A DNA stretch of 64,000 bases from Meiothermus hypogaeus (GCF_003574035.1 NZ_QWKY01000002.1:1-64000), one strand, 5' to 3'; numbered from the stretch's first letter, positions 7,714 to 17,214 are shown. Numbers and translations: made by a program. Notes: generated from the sequence alone by a model not told the origin.

Positions 7714-9861
7714 ATGTTGGGTCAAAAGCGCCATCTCGAGGATCCCCTTAGCTTAACCCGAGGGTTCATGGTGGTGCGGACCGACCTCGAGGGGCGCTTT
7801 ACCTATGCCAACCAGGCTTATCTGGACTACATGGGGCTGCGAGCTCTGCCGATAGGCACCAGCGCATTGCAACATGTGGCCAAAGAAGACCAATCGGTGG
7901 TGCTGAATACTGTCAAAAGAATCCTCGCAAACCCCCATCAGTCCTACTGGGTAGAGTTTAGCAAGCCGCTCAAGCACGCCTGGAACCGCAGCCGCTGGGA
8001 GTTCACGGCCGTTGTAGACGCAGAGGGCAAACCGGTGGGTATTCAGTGCACAGGCTACGACATCAGCGAGGCTTACCGGCAGGCCCGTTTTCAGGAGGCT
8101 TCAGCAGAGCTGCTGGCCTCGGGGCTCAAAGAGGCCCTTTCTCCTGCTGAAGTACTCCAACGAACCCTGGAGGTGGCTTTTAGGGTGGTGCCGGTGGCGC
8201 AGGCCGGTAGCGCTACCCTCCTCCAACCCGAAGGCCACTTTCGCTTTGTGGCGGCCTGGGGCTATGACCTGGAAGCCTTGCAAAGGGTGGTCTTGTACCC
8301 CCAAGAACCCCTCTCGCTCAGCCAGCACATCCAGGCTAAGGTCTTTACCCAGACCGACATCGCCCGCTTCAATAGCCGGCTCGACCCTGAACGCCGGGAT
8401 CTGCTGGAAGGGCCGGGGCGCGCGAGCGAGATCCAGGCTATGCTGGCCACGCCGGTGGTGGTCAAAGGGGTTCCAAGGGCCTACTTGTACCTCGATCACT
8501 TCGAACGCGCCGACGCCTTCGACGAGACCGACGTGCGCCATCTGGAGGGTCTGGCCCACCACGTGGCCTGGCTGCTTTACGGAAACGAACTGCAGGAGGA
8601 GGTGCGTCTGGGTCGCTACCGCGACCCCCAGACCGGTCTGGACAACCTCCACAGCCTGAAGGAAGTGCTGGTGGAGTCCCTGACGCCTAAAGCCCTGGTG
8701 GCTTTGCACTGCCGCTCGCTGGAGCGTATCCGGCGGCTAGAAGGGGAGGGCGTCTGGGCGGCTGTGGTGCGCTCCATTACAGACCTGCTGAAGTCTGAGC
8801 TACGCTCAGATGACCGCCTGGCTTTCGACCGGGATTTGTTCTGGCTGCTACTGGAAGGTGTCGAGACCTCCTCGGAGGTTATGGCGGTACTGGCCAGGCT
8901 ACAAGCGCAGGCGCAGGCACAGCTTGCTTCCCGCTGGCCACAGCTCGACTTTAATCCGCGGGTGGGTGTGGCCTTAGCCCGCCCGGAGATCGCCCTGCAC
9001 GAGCTTCCCGAGGCTGCCGAAGCTGCCCTGCAACAAGTGCGGCAACCCGGGGGCATCTCTATTTATGAGCCGTTCCTGAGGCAAAACACCCTCGAGGACG
9101 ACTGGCTACATCAAGCCCTGGCACTGGCGCTGCGGCCGCTCAAAGCGGGTGGTGGTGCGCCCCTGGATTTTTTCCTTCACTTTCAGCCTATTCGACGTCT
9201 GGCTGATGGGCAATTGCAGCACCTCGAGGCCCTCTTGCGCTGGCAGCATCCGGAGCGGGGCCTGATTTCCCCGGGGCGGTTTGTGTCCATCGTGGAAGAG
9301 GACGGTTGGATGATTGAACTGGGTGACTGGATACTTGGCGAGGCAGTGGCCCGTGCCGCTCAGTGGGGGCTTCCGGTGGCGGTGAACCTGGCAGGCAGCC
9401 AGCTTGAGCCAGCCCTTCCCAACCGCATCGCCCATCATCTGCAACGCCATGGTCTGGCCCCGCAGCAACTTGCCCTCGAGGTAACCGAACAGGTACTGCT
9501 CGACGAGGGCCGTCTTGCGGTGCTCCAGGACTTGGCCCGCCGGGGGTATTCCCTCCACCTCGACGACTTCGGCACCGGTTTTTCCTCCCTGGATCAAATC
9601 GCCCGCTTACCGCTGGCGGCCATCAAGCTGGATCAGGGGTTTGTAAAAAGCCTGGGCCCCAACCCCTCCCCCGGAACCTCCGAAGCCCGCCTTATGAAGG
9701 CGGTGCAGGGCTTGGGAAGCGCCTTGGGACTTGAGATCATCGTCGAGGGCATTGAGACCGAGGCACAGCGTCGGTTCCTTTTGGCAGAAGGTTTCTCGCT
9801 GGGGCAGGGCTATCTGCTGGGCCGGCCCGCAGCCACGGTCTTGGAGAGGAGGAAAGCTTGA
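7714..9861 (+). CDS. PAS-GAF-GGDEF(degenerate)-EAL cyclic-di-GMP phosphodiesterase
   Basis: 715 codons from ATG 7714, which has GGGAG 8 nt upstream; GTG 7705 is an alternative. Probably hydrolyses cyclic di-GMP. PAS sensor at about 15-130 (TDLEGRFTYANQAYLDYMG), GAF-like region at about 140-290, a GGDEF domain at 300-455 whose signature has decayed to DRDLF (so no cyclase activity), and an EAL domain at 480-712. The EAL domain keeps its metal and catalytic residues: EALLRW, NLAGSQL, EVTE, LDDFGTG, IKLDQGF and EGIETE. No signal peptide or membrane segment, so a cytosolic sensor enzyme. A weak promoter is possible at 7605-7633 (CTGTGA, 17-bp spacer, TACAAA). The next gene overlaps its stop. Confidence 0.88.
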   Translation: MLGQKRHLEDPLSLTRGFMVVRTDLEGRFTYANQAYLDYMGLRALPIGTSALQHVAKEDQSVVLNTVKRILANPHQSYWVEFSKPLKHAWNRSRWEFTAVVDAEGKPVGIQCTGYDISEAYRQARFQEASAELLASGLKEALSPAEVLQRTLEVAFRVVPVAQAGSATLLQPEGHFRFVAAWGYDLEALQRVVLYPQEPLSLSQHIQAKVFTQTDIARFNSRLDPERRDLLEGPGRASEIQAMLATPVVVKGVPRAYLYLDHFERADAFDETDVRHLEGLAHHVAWLLYGNELQEEVRLGRYRDPQTGLDNLHSLKEVLVESLTPKALVALHCRSLERIRRLEGEGVWAAVVRSITDLLKSELRSDDRLAFDRDLFWLLLEGVETSSEVMAVLARLQAQAQAQLASRWPQLDFNPRVGVALARPEIALHELPEAAEAALQQVRQPGGISIYEPFLRQNTLEDDWLHQALALALRPLKAGGGAPLDFFLHFQPIRRLADGQLQHLEALLRWQHPERGLISPGRFVSIVEEDGWMIELGDWILGEAVARAAQWGLPVAVNLAGSQLEPALPNRIAHHLQRHGLAPQQLALEVTEQVLLDEGRLAVLQDLARRGYSLHLDDFGTGFSSLDQIARLPLAAIKLDQGFVKSLGPNPSPGTSEARLMKAVQGLGSALGLEIIVEGIETEAQRRFLLAEGFSLGQGYLLGRPAATVLERRKA

Positions 9862-12104
9862 GCCCGATGCCCAACCGCTTCCTATGGACTCTTTCTTATG
9901 GGATGGTTGCCATTGGCGCAGTGTTGGGCGCGCTGATTTTGCATTTTTTGGGTTCTTATCTTTCTTATCAACTTCCTTTCCTCATGATTTTTACAGCCAC
10001 CACGGCCAGCGTTTATGGCCTGCTTTGGGGGCTTCTGGCCGCTGGAGCATCCGCTTTTCTCCTGGCGCTCACAGGGGGGTTTGAGGCTCTCGATGGTGCA
10101 TTGCTACTGCTATCTGCAACGATTGCTTATGGGGTGGGAGAAAGCCTTCGCAGGGCCCACCGCCGTGCCAAAGCTTTGCTTCGCAGCCACCAGCTCATTG
10201 CGGCGGCCCTGGAGGTTCTTCCTGCACTCGAAAACCGCCGTACCCTCCTGGAAAACCTTCCGCAGCGCCTGAACCATTTAGTGTCGGGCGGTCACGTAAG
10301 CGTCTGGTTGCCTCAGGAACAAGCTTTTCTGTTGCTGGCTAGTGCTCCGGCCCTTGGCCTCCACAAGGTTTCGGCCCAGGGTGTGGTAGGACAAGCGTTT
10401 CGTGAAGGCAAGCCGGTATGCGTACAGAACGTACGGAAAGAGCCGGCCTTCATTGGCGCCTCGGGCTTTTCCACCCTGGCCGAGCTGGCCCTTCCCCTTT
10501 ACGAGCGAGGGGAGGTGGTGGCGGTACTCAATCTGGAGAAGATCAAGCCATTTTTACCCGAGGAAATAGAGGGCTTAGTGAGGTTTGCCGAAGCGGTCAG
10601 CCTTCAACTAGACCGGCTGAGCGACCTCGAGGTACGTTACCTACTTTCCGACCTCGCGGTGGGGCTGCAAAAAGTACATTCCCTTAAGGAGGCTTCGGAA
10701 ATGGCCCTCTCGCTGCTGCTGCAAGGCCTCTCCCTCGAGGCCGGGGTGATCTGGGAGGCTCGAGGGGCCCACATGCAAGCTATTGCTTACCAGGGAGTGA
10801 CCGAAGCCAGCTTATTGGAGGTTTTGCGGGACGGGCTGCCGTACGGGCAGGGCCTGGCCTGGGATGTGTACGCCTCGGGAAAGCCCTTTTTCACACAGCA
10901 CTACGCAGCAGAGCCCTACGGGGTTCGTGCTTTGCAGGCGCTGGACTGGCGCACTTTTGTGGCCCACCCCGTCCCGACCTCCGGCTCCAATCGAAGCCGC
11001 TTTGTCTTGGTTACAGGTACACGCAGCGAAAGAGTCTGGCGCAAAGCAGAGCGGGAGCTACTGCAGCTTTTTTGTCAAACCCTGGGCATTGGGTTTGAGC
11101 GTTTGGTAGAGAAATTCCGGCATGAAGTTACTAATAGTCTGCTGCAGGAACTGCTGGAGCAGCCCTCAGAGAACCTCTATCAGCGGGTACTGGAGGAAGC
11201 CATCGGCCAGGTGCCAGGCAGCGAAGCGGGAAGCTTGTTGGTACTGGAGCAGGGGCTCTACCGATACAAAGCCGCTGTAGGGTACGACCTCGAGGCATTG
11301 CAGGCCACACCTTTTAGCCACACAGACATGCTCAAATGGTACGGTTTGGGGGAGGAGAGTTCATGCCAGGGGGAGCCTCGCATTTTGAGCACAAAAACCA
11401 AAGCCATTGCAGAGGTCAGCTACGAAACAGCACCTCAGGAAATTATGGACTCTGCTGGCAAGGTTCAGGAAATTCAGGCCAACCTTTGCCTGCCCATCCC
11501 TTATCAAGGCCAGGTGTTGGCCTACCTTAACTTAGATAACCTGCACGACGCCCAGGGTTTCGGGGAGGATAGCCTGCGCGCAGCGCAGTTTTTCGCTTCT
11601 CCCTTGGCTACACTGCTGCACGATAGCAGAATCCACCGCCTACTGGAGGAAGCCGCCCTCACCGACTCTCTTACCAAGCTTCCCAACCGACGCGCCTTCG
11701 ACAAAATTTTGCGGGAAGAACTCGAGCGGGCTGTTCGGCACGGCTATCCGCTTTCCTTAGCAGTGATGGACTTAAAGGGCTTCAAGACCATCAACGACAC
11801 CCTGGGCCACGCCACCGGGGACCTAGCCCTCATTAAAGTGGCCGAACACCTTGAAGCGGAGCGGCGCTCGGGAGACCACCTGTTCCGCTGGGGCGGCGAT
11901 GAGTTTGCGGCCATCTTCCCGCATACCAGCAAAAACGAAGCACTCGCGGTCATTGCGCGCTATGCCAAGACCATCGAGTCGATAAGTTTTAACAAACTGC
12001 CCTTGCGCGTAGACATCGGGCTTGCCACTTATCCAGAGGATGGCGGAACACCGGACGCGCTTCTAGTTGCGGCGGATAACCGCATGTATAAAGCAAAGGC
12101 TTGA
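9858..12104 (+). CDS. Membrane-anchored multi-GAF diguanylate cyclase
   Basis: 748 codons. Synthesises cyclic di-GMP from GTP. TTG 9858 is chosen because AGGAGG lies 5 nt upstream and TTGA overlaps the stop of the phosphodiesterase gene; ATG 9867 is possible. Membrane segments fill about 8-100, followed by three GAF-like regions (about 120-250, 265-410, 430-580) and a GGDEF domain at 590-746. The active-site motif is intact (RWGGDEF) and an inhibitory I-site RSGD stands exactly five residues before it, so product feedback is expected. DLKGFKTINDTLGHATGD carries the nucleotide-binding residues. Being paired with an EAL protein implies tight local control of the messenger. Confidence 0.9.
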   Translation: MSPMPNRFLWTLSYGMVAIGAVLGALILHFLGSYLSYQLPFLMIFTATTASVYGLLWGLLAAGASAFLLALTGGFEALDGALLLLSATIAYGVGESLRRAHRRAKALLRSHQLIAAALEVLPALENRRTLLENLPQRLNHLVSGGHVSVWLPQEQAFLLLASAPALGLHKVSAQGVVGQAFREGKPVCVQNVRKEPAFIGASGFSTLAELALPLYERGEVVAVLNLEKIKPFLPEEIEGLVRFAEAVSLQLDRLSDLEVRYLLSDLAVGLQKVHSLKEASEMALSLLLQGLSLEAGVIWEARGAHMQAIAYQGVTEASLLEVLRDGLPYGQGLAWDVYASGKPFFTQHYAAEPYGVRALQALDWRTFVAHPVPTSGSNRSRFVLVTGTRSERVWRKAERELLQLFCQTLGIGFERLVEKFRHEVTNSLLQELLEQPSENLYQRVLEEAIGQVPGSEAGSLLVLEQGLYRYKAAVGYDLEALQATPFSHTDMLKWYGLGEESSCQGEPRILSTKTKAIAEVSYETAPQEIMDSAGKVQEIQANLCLPIPYQGQVLAYLNLDNLHDAQGFGEDSLRAAQFFASPLATLLHDSRIHRLLEEAALTDSLTKLPNRRAFDKILREELERAVRHGYPLSLAVMDLKGFKTINDTLGHATGDLALIKVAEHLEAERRSGDHLFRWGGDEFAAIFPHTSKNEALAVIARYAKTIESISFNKLPLRVDIGLATYPEDGGTPDALLVAADNRMYKAKA

Positions 12105-12163
12105 CAAGGCTTCCTATCGTACCAAATCCACATAAACGCCTTGGCGGGAGAAGGTGGCGAGGG

Positions 12164-13309
12164 CCGGCTTTTATCATAAAACCATATGAAAGCTTTCTCC
12201 ATTCCCAGTCTGTTGCCATATCTAGCCCAGATACCCGATCCCCGTGAGTACTCGGCTGGCAAAACCTGCTGCTGATCTGCTTGCTGGCGGTGGGTTCGGG
12301 ACGGCACAACATCCTGGCCATCAGCCAGTGGGTGAAAGACCAGCGACGCTTCTTGCTGAACGAGGTGCATATCCGTACCCGCCGGGGTGAACGCAAACTA
12401 CCCGCGCAAGCCACCCTCTACCGCTTCTTTTGGTTTTTGAGCGAGCACTTAGAACCCTTGCAAAAGGCCTTACTATCCTGGGCGCAGGCGGTACTCCAGG
12501 CCCTGGGCAAGGAGGGCGATGAACCTTTGCCTATAGCCGTGGACGGTAAACACCTGCGGGGCACCCGACGTATCCGGCGAGGGGAAGAGGCGCCGGTCTT
12601 TTTATCGGCGTTGGTGCAGGGGCTGGGGCTCTCCCCGGGCAGCCCGGCGATTGCCGCCGGTGAGGCGGCGGCGGCGCAGGGACGGGTGGTACACATGGAG
12701 GGGCTGGGGGTGGACTGGGTACTGACGGGGGATGCGGCCTTGTGCACCCAGGCGGTGGCGGCGGCGGTGGTGGAGCAAAAGGGGGGTATCTGTTCAGCGT
12801 CAAAGAGAACCAGGCGGAGCTCAAGGAACTGATCCAGTGGGCTTTTGCCAGCTACCCAGCTACAGACCATCACCTCCAGCACCAGGTTCGGGGTGGAGAG
12901 GTCTGGACATGGCACCTGGAGGGGCTGCCCCTGCCGGAGGCGGTGAGCGGCTGGCGGGGTTCGCAGATGGCCTTGCGGATGCGACGGAGGGTGGTGCGCA
13001 AAAATACCGGGGAGCTACGGGAGGAGACTGCCTATGCGCTGACCAGCCTGCAGGCCTCGGCCAGGCAGCTGTATGCCCTGTGGCGGGGACACTGGGAGGT
13101 AGAGAACCGCTTACACCACAAGCGGGACACGGTGCTGGGAGAAGATGCCTCCCGCAGCCGCAAGGGGGCGGCGGGGCTGATGTACTTACGGGATGTGATC
13201 CTGAACCTCCTGCATCTCAAAAGGTGGCCGGTGTTGCGCTCGGTTAGAAAGTTCTCGGCTGATCCTAAGCCTCTACTGAGGCTAGTCCGAGGGTGGTGAT
13301 AAAAGCCTG
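12164..13309 (+). mobile_element. Decayed ISAs1-family insertion sequence
   Basis: About 1.15 kb holding a disrupted ISAs1-type transposase. The ends share an 11-bp inverted match: GGCTTTTATCA at 12166-12176 and its complement at 13297-13307, within longer imperfect ends. No certain target duplication was found, so the limits are approximate. It lies immediately downstream of the diguanylate cyclase and 55 bases before the next gene. Confidence 0.7.
12186..13299 (+). pseudogene. ISAs1-family DDE transposase, two frame changes
   Basis: Reading begins at ATG 12186 (MKAFSIPSLLPYLAQIPDPRE) and runs into a stop. The family sequence resumes in another frame near 12262 (WQNLLLICLLAVGSGRHN), so bases are missing around 12245-12265. 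A second change occurs at an A4G6 run (12777-12786), where one G is lacking or a -1 slip is needed to continue into YLFSVKENQAELKE. The catalytic residues are visible in pieces: AVDGKHLRGTRR, LTGDAALCTQ and HWEVENRLHH. The G run alone could be a programmed slip, but the 5' lesion points to a pseudogene. Confidence 0.85.
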
Positions 13310-13364
13310 GTTTTTGAGCTCTCTCTTAGACTTTGTCTCGCTAAACCGATAAACTATAAAGGTC

Positions 13365-13766
13365 ATGAGCACTGCCCACGACCCTCACCACGACGAAATG
13401 CTCTACCAGGCCTGGGTACAGGTTATCGAATGGATGAAGCAATACGCCTCAGAAAAAGGCGTTCTGTTCACCAAAGAGTCGGATTTCCCCGACTTCATCT
13501 ACCGCATGGAGCGCCCCTACGAAGTGCCCACCACCATGATGGCGGTTTCGCTTTCGGATGAGCGGGGAGAGCCTTTCTTCTTTGCCTCGGTCTCGCCGCG
13601 CCATGCCAAGCTCAAGCATGTGGCATTCCGGGTTCCGGGGGGTCACATCCACCACCATGCCCACTGGGAAGATGGCAAAGGGCTGGCTCTGGAGGGCAAA
13701 ATCCCCCTTACCAGGGAAAAGCTCTACCAGATGGCCGACCGGGCCCGAAGCGCGCTGGCCAAGTAA
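13365..13766 (+). CDS. Conserved-looking cytoplasmic protein, unknown function
   Basis: 133 codons. No signal peptide or membrane segment. The sequence is rich in aromatic residues and histidines (HDPHHDEMLYQAW, GGHIHHHAHWEDG), and the histidine cluster could bind metal; that is a guess. I do not recognise a family. It has its own terminator downstream (13784-13807). There is no clear Shine-Dalgarno; TAAACT (13350-13355) and TATAAA (13355-13360) close to the ATG suggest a short or absent leader. It begins just after the decayed ISAs1 element. Confidence 0.7.
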   Translation: MSTAHDPHHDEMLYQAWVQVIEWMKQYASEKGVLFTKESDFPDFIYRMERPYEVPTTMMAVSLSDERGEPFFFASVSPRHAKLKHVAFRVPGGHIHHHAHWEDGKGLALEGKIPLTREKLYQMADRARSALAK

Positions 13767-13783
13767 GGGGCGAGTTTGGGGAT

Positions 13784-13807
13784 AATCCCCCGCAAAGGGG
13801 GATTTTT
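13784..13807 (+). terminator. Intrinsic terminator after 13365-13766
   Basis: Perfect 8-bp stem AATCCCCC (13784-13791) and GGGGGATT (13797-13804) with loop GCAAA, followed by a T run to 13807. It separates the small protein from the transporter gene. Confidence 0.9.
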
Positions 13808-13863
13808 GCTTTGCTGGGCAATCTGTCCCGAATACAGGGCGCATGATGGATGGGGGAGAGAGG

Positions 13864-15471
13864 ATGCTCGAGCTGCTCAGGGAAAACCCGCTATTGCTAC
13901 TCTTTTTGGTGGCCGCGATTGGCTACCTGCTGGGCCAAATTCGCATCGGAAACTTTAGCCTGGGGGTCTCGGCAGTGTTGTTTGTGGGGTTAGCCTTTGG
14001 GGCGCTTTCACCCGAACTCAAGCTGCCGGATTTTGTTTACTTGTTTGGCCTGGTGCTGTTTGTCTACACCATTGCGCTGGCCGGTGGGCCGGGCTTTTTT
14101 GCTTCGTTTGGCAAGCGCGGGCTGCGCTACAACCTGCTGGTGGTGGGGGTACTGGGGTTGACGGCAGGAGTGGTGGCGGTGCTCGGTTCTGCCCTGGGCT
14201 TGAGCGGCGCACTCAAGGCGGGTTTGTTTGCCGGCTCGCTGACCAATACCCCGGCCCTGGCGGCGGCCCTGGAAGCCCTGAAGGGGCGGGGCGTGGCCGA
14301 AGTGGTGCAGGGACTGCCGGTAGCGGCCTATGCGGTGGCCTATCCGGTAGGGGTGATTGGGATGCTGCTGGCCTTGCACCTGGCCTGGCGCTGGTGGGGT
14401 GGTGCGGATAAAAGCCAGGAAAGCGAAACAGAGGCGCTGGTTTCGCAAACGGTGGAGGTCACCCAGGCCAGGGTGGTGGGTTGGACCGTCGAGCAACTGA
14501 CCCGCGCACACAAATGGCGGGTGGTGTTTGGGCGTTTGCAGCGCGACGGCCGACAGCAGGTCATGACCTCCGAGACCGAATTGCGCCTGGGGGATCGCCT
14601 GAACGTGGTGGGCCGTGCCGACGAACTGAAGCGGGTGGTCGAGACCCTGGGGGTGGCTGTACCGGAGCGGCTGGAGGAAGACCGTCATGCCCTGGATTTT
14701 CGCCGGGTGTTTGTGAGCAGCCGGGAGGTGGCGGGGCGCAGTCTGGCCGAGCTCGAGCTGCCCCAACGCTTTGGGGTGGTGATTACCCGGGTGCGTCGGG
14801 GTGAGGTGGAGTTTTTGCCCGACAAGGACACCACTTTAGAGCTCGGTGACCGGGTGCGGGTGGTGGGCCCCAAAGACCGCATACGTGAGGTGAGCCGCTA
14901 TCTGGGCGACTCCTACCGGGCCCTGGCAGAAGTGGATGTAGTTAGTTTTAGCCTGGGTATTGCCCTGGGATTGCTGCTGGGCAGCCTGCCCTTGCCCCTG
15001 CCGGGGGGTCGCACCTTTGAACTGGGTTTTGCGGGCGGGCCGCTGGTGGTGGGCCTGGTGCTGGGGGCGCTGGGGCGCACCGGCCCCATCTTGTGGCAGA
15101 TTCCCTACAGCGCCAACCTGACCCTGCGCCAACTGGGGCTCATCCTGTTCCTGGCGGGCATCGGTACGCGTTCAGGCTTTGCTTTTGTGCAAACCCTGGC
15201 GCAGGGAGAGGGGTTGCGGTTGTTTGGCATGGGGGCCCTGATCACGCTGGGGGCAGCGCTGCTGACCCTCTGGATCGGCTACCGGGTGCTCAGGATTCCC
15301 CTGGGCGTGTTGGGCGGTGTACTGGCGGGGCTCCAGACCCAGCCTGCGGTGCTGGCTTTTGCCCTGGAAAAAACTGGCAACGACCAACCCAACCTGGGCT
15401 ACGCCACGGTCTACCCGTTTGCCATGTTGCTGAAAATTTTGCTGGTGCAGTTGCTGTTGCTCAGCGGTTAG
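13864..15471 (+). CDS. AspT/YidE-family (AAE) transporter with two RCK_C domains
   Basis: 535 codons from ATG 13864, which is preceded by GGGGGAGAG; ATG 13843 is in frame but has no ribosome-binding site. The layout is that of the aspartate:alanine exchanger family: about five membrane segments (residues 5-170), two TrkA-C/RCK_C regulatory domains in the middle (about 185-265 and 270-350, each with an ELRLGDRL- or LELGDRVRV-like strand), then about five more segments. The two halves share GLFAGSLTNTPAL and GVLAGLQTQPAVLAFA, marking the internal duplication. Probably a secondary exchanger of an amino acid or dicarboxylate; the substrate is unknown. Confidence 0.85.
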   Translation: MLELLRENPLLLLFLVAAIGYLLGQIRIGNFSLGVSAVLFVGLAFGALSPELKLPDFVYLFGLVLFVYTIALAGGPGFFASFGKRGLRYNLLVVGVLGLTAGVVAVLGSALGLSGALKAGLFAGSLTNTPALAAALEALKGRGVAEVVQGLPVAAYAVAYPVGVIGMLLALHLAWRWWGGADKSQESETEALVSQTVEVTQARVVGWTVEQLTRAHKWRVVFGRLQRDGRQQVMTSETELRLGDRLNVVGRADELKRVVETLGVAVPERLEEDRHALDFRRVFVSSREVAGRSLAELELPQRFGVVITRVRRGEVEFLPDKDTTLELGDRVRVVGPKDRIREVSRYLGDSYRALAEVDVVSFSLGIALGLLLGSLPLPLPGGRTFELGFAGGPLVVGLVLGALGRTGPILWQIPYSANLTLRQLGLILFLAGIGTRSGFAFVQTLAQGEGLRLFGMGALITLGAALLTLWIGYRVLRIPLGVLGGVLAGLQTQPAVLAFALEKTGNDQPNLGYATVYPFAMLLKILLVQLLLLSG

Positions 15472-15524
15472 AGCGCTCTTCACTCCGGCTATTAAGAAAG
15501 ATTTGTCCTGTGAAGGGCACGATA
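15471..15524 (+). repeat. Repeat family B, short internally deleted copy
   Basis: Starts GAGCGCTCTTCAC at the stop codon of the transporter gene and ends TGTGAAGGGCACGATA. These are the two ends of the family B elements at 21237, 26697 and 57469, without the central hairpin. It may act as a folded 3' tail of the transporter transcript. Confidence 0.65.
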
Positions 15525-15538
15525 AAGTGTGCAGGGGG

Positions 15539-16357
15539 TTACCAGATTGCCATCACCCGGCTAGGCCCGCCCGAAGCACCCTTGTGCTTGGGCCCGCCCA
15601 CAATAATCATGGCCCCGTTGGGACGCACGCTGGCTAAGTTGGCCAGGTTCTCGAGGCCGTACTTGCCCGCGCCCAGAAGGGTCACATGGCTTTTGAAGTC
15701 CTTGGATGCGCCAAAGTCGAGCGAGAGGGTGTCTACCCCCACGCCCACAATGTTGCGCTCGCGTACCAGAAACTCTGCGGCGGCAGGGCTGAAACCGGGA
15801 TAGTGCTGAACGTTGGAGCCATCCAGGTTGACAAAAGCTTTGGCATCGTTCACGCGGCTATCCCAGCCCGAGTACATGGCCACAAAGGCCCCGTTGGGCA
15901 GCCGACCATAGCTGCGCTCCCAGGCCAGGATATCGTCTGCGGTAACCTCGGCGTCGGGGTTGCGGTCGGCCTTGGCCTTGATGTTGATAACGGCCAGGGG
16001 GGCAATCAGGCGGTTCACGGGAAGGGTGTCGGCAGTGGCGGCCCCATCCACAAAGTGAGCAGGGGCGTCCATGTGGGTGCCGGTGTGTTCCCAGATTTCC
16101 AGGGTGTTGCCGTAGTAGCCATCTTTCTTGACCGTCACTACCTCGGTGATTTTCATGGGGCTGGCGCCGGGGAACATGGGGAAGCTGGGCGAGACCACGT
16201 GGGTCAGGTCGGCCACGTTGCTGAAGGCTTTGCCGGCTACCTGGCTCTGGGCCTGGGCACTGCTGACGGCTACTGCAGCTACACCGGCCGCTATTCCAAG
16301 AAGCTCACGACGGCTGAGGCTTTTTTCTACCAGGCCCATCACACAAGGTGCGCACAT
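15539..16357 (-). CDS. Secreted cyclase-family (kynurenine formamidase-like) metal hydrolase
   Basis: 272 codons. The N-terminus has a twin-arginine signal (SRRELLGIAAGVAAVAV, cleavage probably after AQA), so the folded enzyme is likely exported. The cyclase-family metal motif is intact in HTGTHMDAPAHF (about residues 91-102), as in kynurenine formamidase and isatin hydrolase, and DLTHVVSPSFPMFPG opens the domain. The substrate is not determinable; amide or lactone hydrolysis is typical. It lies next to a GntR regulator and a tripartite tricarboxylate transporter, so its product may be the imported acid. The start could be the first ATG or a later one near MGLVEKSL. Confidence 0.82.
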   Translation of the reverse strand: MCAPCVMGLVEKSLSRRELLGIAAGVAAVAVSSAQAQSQVAGKAFSNVADLTHVVSPSFPMFPGASPMKITEVVTVKKDGYYGNTLEIWEHTGTHMDAPAHFVDGAATADTLPVNRLIAPLAVINIKAKADRNPDAEVTADDILAWERSYGRLPNGAFVAMYSGWDSRVNDAKAFVNLDGSNVQHYPGFSPAAAEFLVRERNIVGVGVDTLSLDFGASKDFKSHVTLLGAGKYGLENLANLASVRPNGAMIIVGGPKHKGASGGPSRVMAIW

Positions 16358-16488
16358 TTAGACCTCCCTAAACTCGAGGCTTCTGGCGTCTACTCAGCGA
16401 GTTGTTGTACAAAAAGCTCGAGTGGCTCGAGTTTATCGGAAGCGCATGTCTGAATGCAACAGCCCCAAGCTGCAGACAGGCTTTTAGC

Positions 16489-16525
16489 TTGTTCGCTTTG
16501 TGAACATTGTGCGGATAGCGAACAA
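16489..16525. repeat. Perfect 9-bp inverted repeat between hydrolase and regulator genes
   Basis: TTGTTCGCT at 16489-16497 and AGCGAACAA at 16517-16525 with a 19-base spacer. It lies 26 bases past the gntR stop and upstream of the cyclase-family gene. The trailing A run on the plus strand does not make a plus-strand terminator. It may be a transcript-end hairpin of gntR or a regulator site in front of the hydrolase gene. Confidence 0.5.
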
Positions 16526-16551
16526 AAAAAGTACCTCCGGCCCTGTACCGT

Positions 16552-17214
16552 TCACCCCTCCGCGCCTACCAGTAAAGACTTGATTCGCAGAATGTGTTGC
16601 TCGATAAGGGCTGCTGCCTCGGCCTGCTGGCCTGCAGCAATGAGGCGGCAGAGGGTCTGGTGCTCGGCAAAGCTCTGTTCACGTCGCTGGGGGTATTTTT
16701 GAAAAATGCGCATAGCGATGCGGTAGAGCACTTCTTGTTGGCGCTCTAAAGCTTGCAGGATGGGGCGGTTGCCCAGCAAAGTGGCCAGAAATCTGTGGAA
16801 AGCCATGTCGGCATGCACCAGGGCCTGGAGAGGGCTCTCGGGGTTGTGTACTACCTGGGCTTGTTCGGCAAGCTGGGCCTCCAGGGCCAGGGCTCGTTCA
16901 GGGCTCGGCGCAGCTGCCAGGCTGCGCACCACGAAGCTCTCCAGCGCCAGGCGAAAATCGATGTAGTCCAGAATTTCCTCGAAACTCAGGGCCAGCACCA
17001 CGATGCCCTGCTGAGGAGAGACCCGTACATACCCCTCGTGTTCGAGCCTGGCAATGGCCAGCCGCACCGGGGTCTTACTCATGCCAAGGCGCTCGGCCAG
17101 TCCGCGCTCCGAAAGAAAGCTGTTGGGCGGAAACTCTTCGTCCAGGATGAGCTGCTTGATGCGCGAATAGGCCTGCTCGCGCAGGGGAAGGGGCTCGAGG
17201 GGGGGGTAGGTCAT
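16552..17214 (-). CDS. GntR-family transcriptional regulator (FadR/FCD type)
   Basis: 220 codons. Winged helix-turn-helix at about 10-75 (REQAYSRIKQLILDEEF, SERGLAERLGMSKTPVRLAIARLEHEGYV), then an all-helical FCD ligand-binding domain at 85-210 with the usual metal/ligand residues in HADMAFHRFLA and EHQTLCRLIAAG. AGGAGG precedes the ATG. It is transcribed divergently from the TctCBA genes, so it probably controls them in response to the transported acid or a derivative. A TTTGAGACAAA dyad lies inside the tctC promoter (see 17262-17290). Confidence 0.9.
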   Translation of the reverse strand: MTYPPLEPLPLREQAYSRIKQLILDEEFPPNSFLSERGLAERLGMSKTPVRLAIARLEHEGYVRVSPQQGIVVLALSFEEILDYIDFRLALESFVVRSLAAAPSPERALALEAQLAEQAQVVHNPESPLQALVHADMAFHRFLATLLGNRPILQALERQQEVLYRIAMRIFQKYPQRREQSFAEHQTLCRLIAAGQQAEAAALIEQHILRIKSLLVGAEG

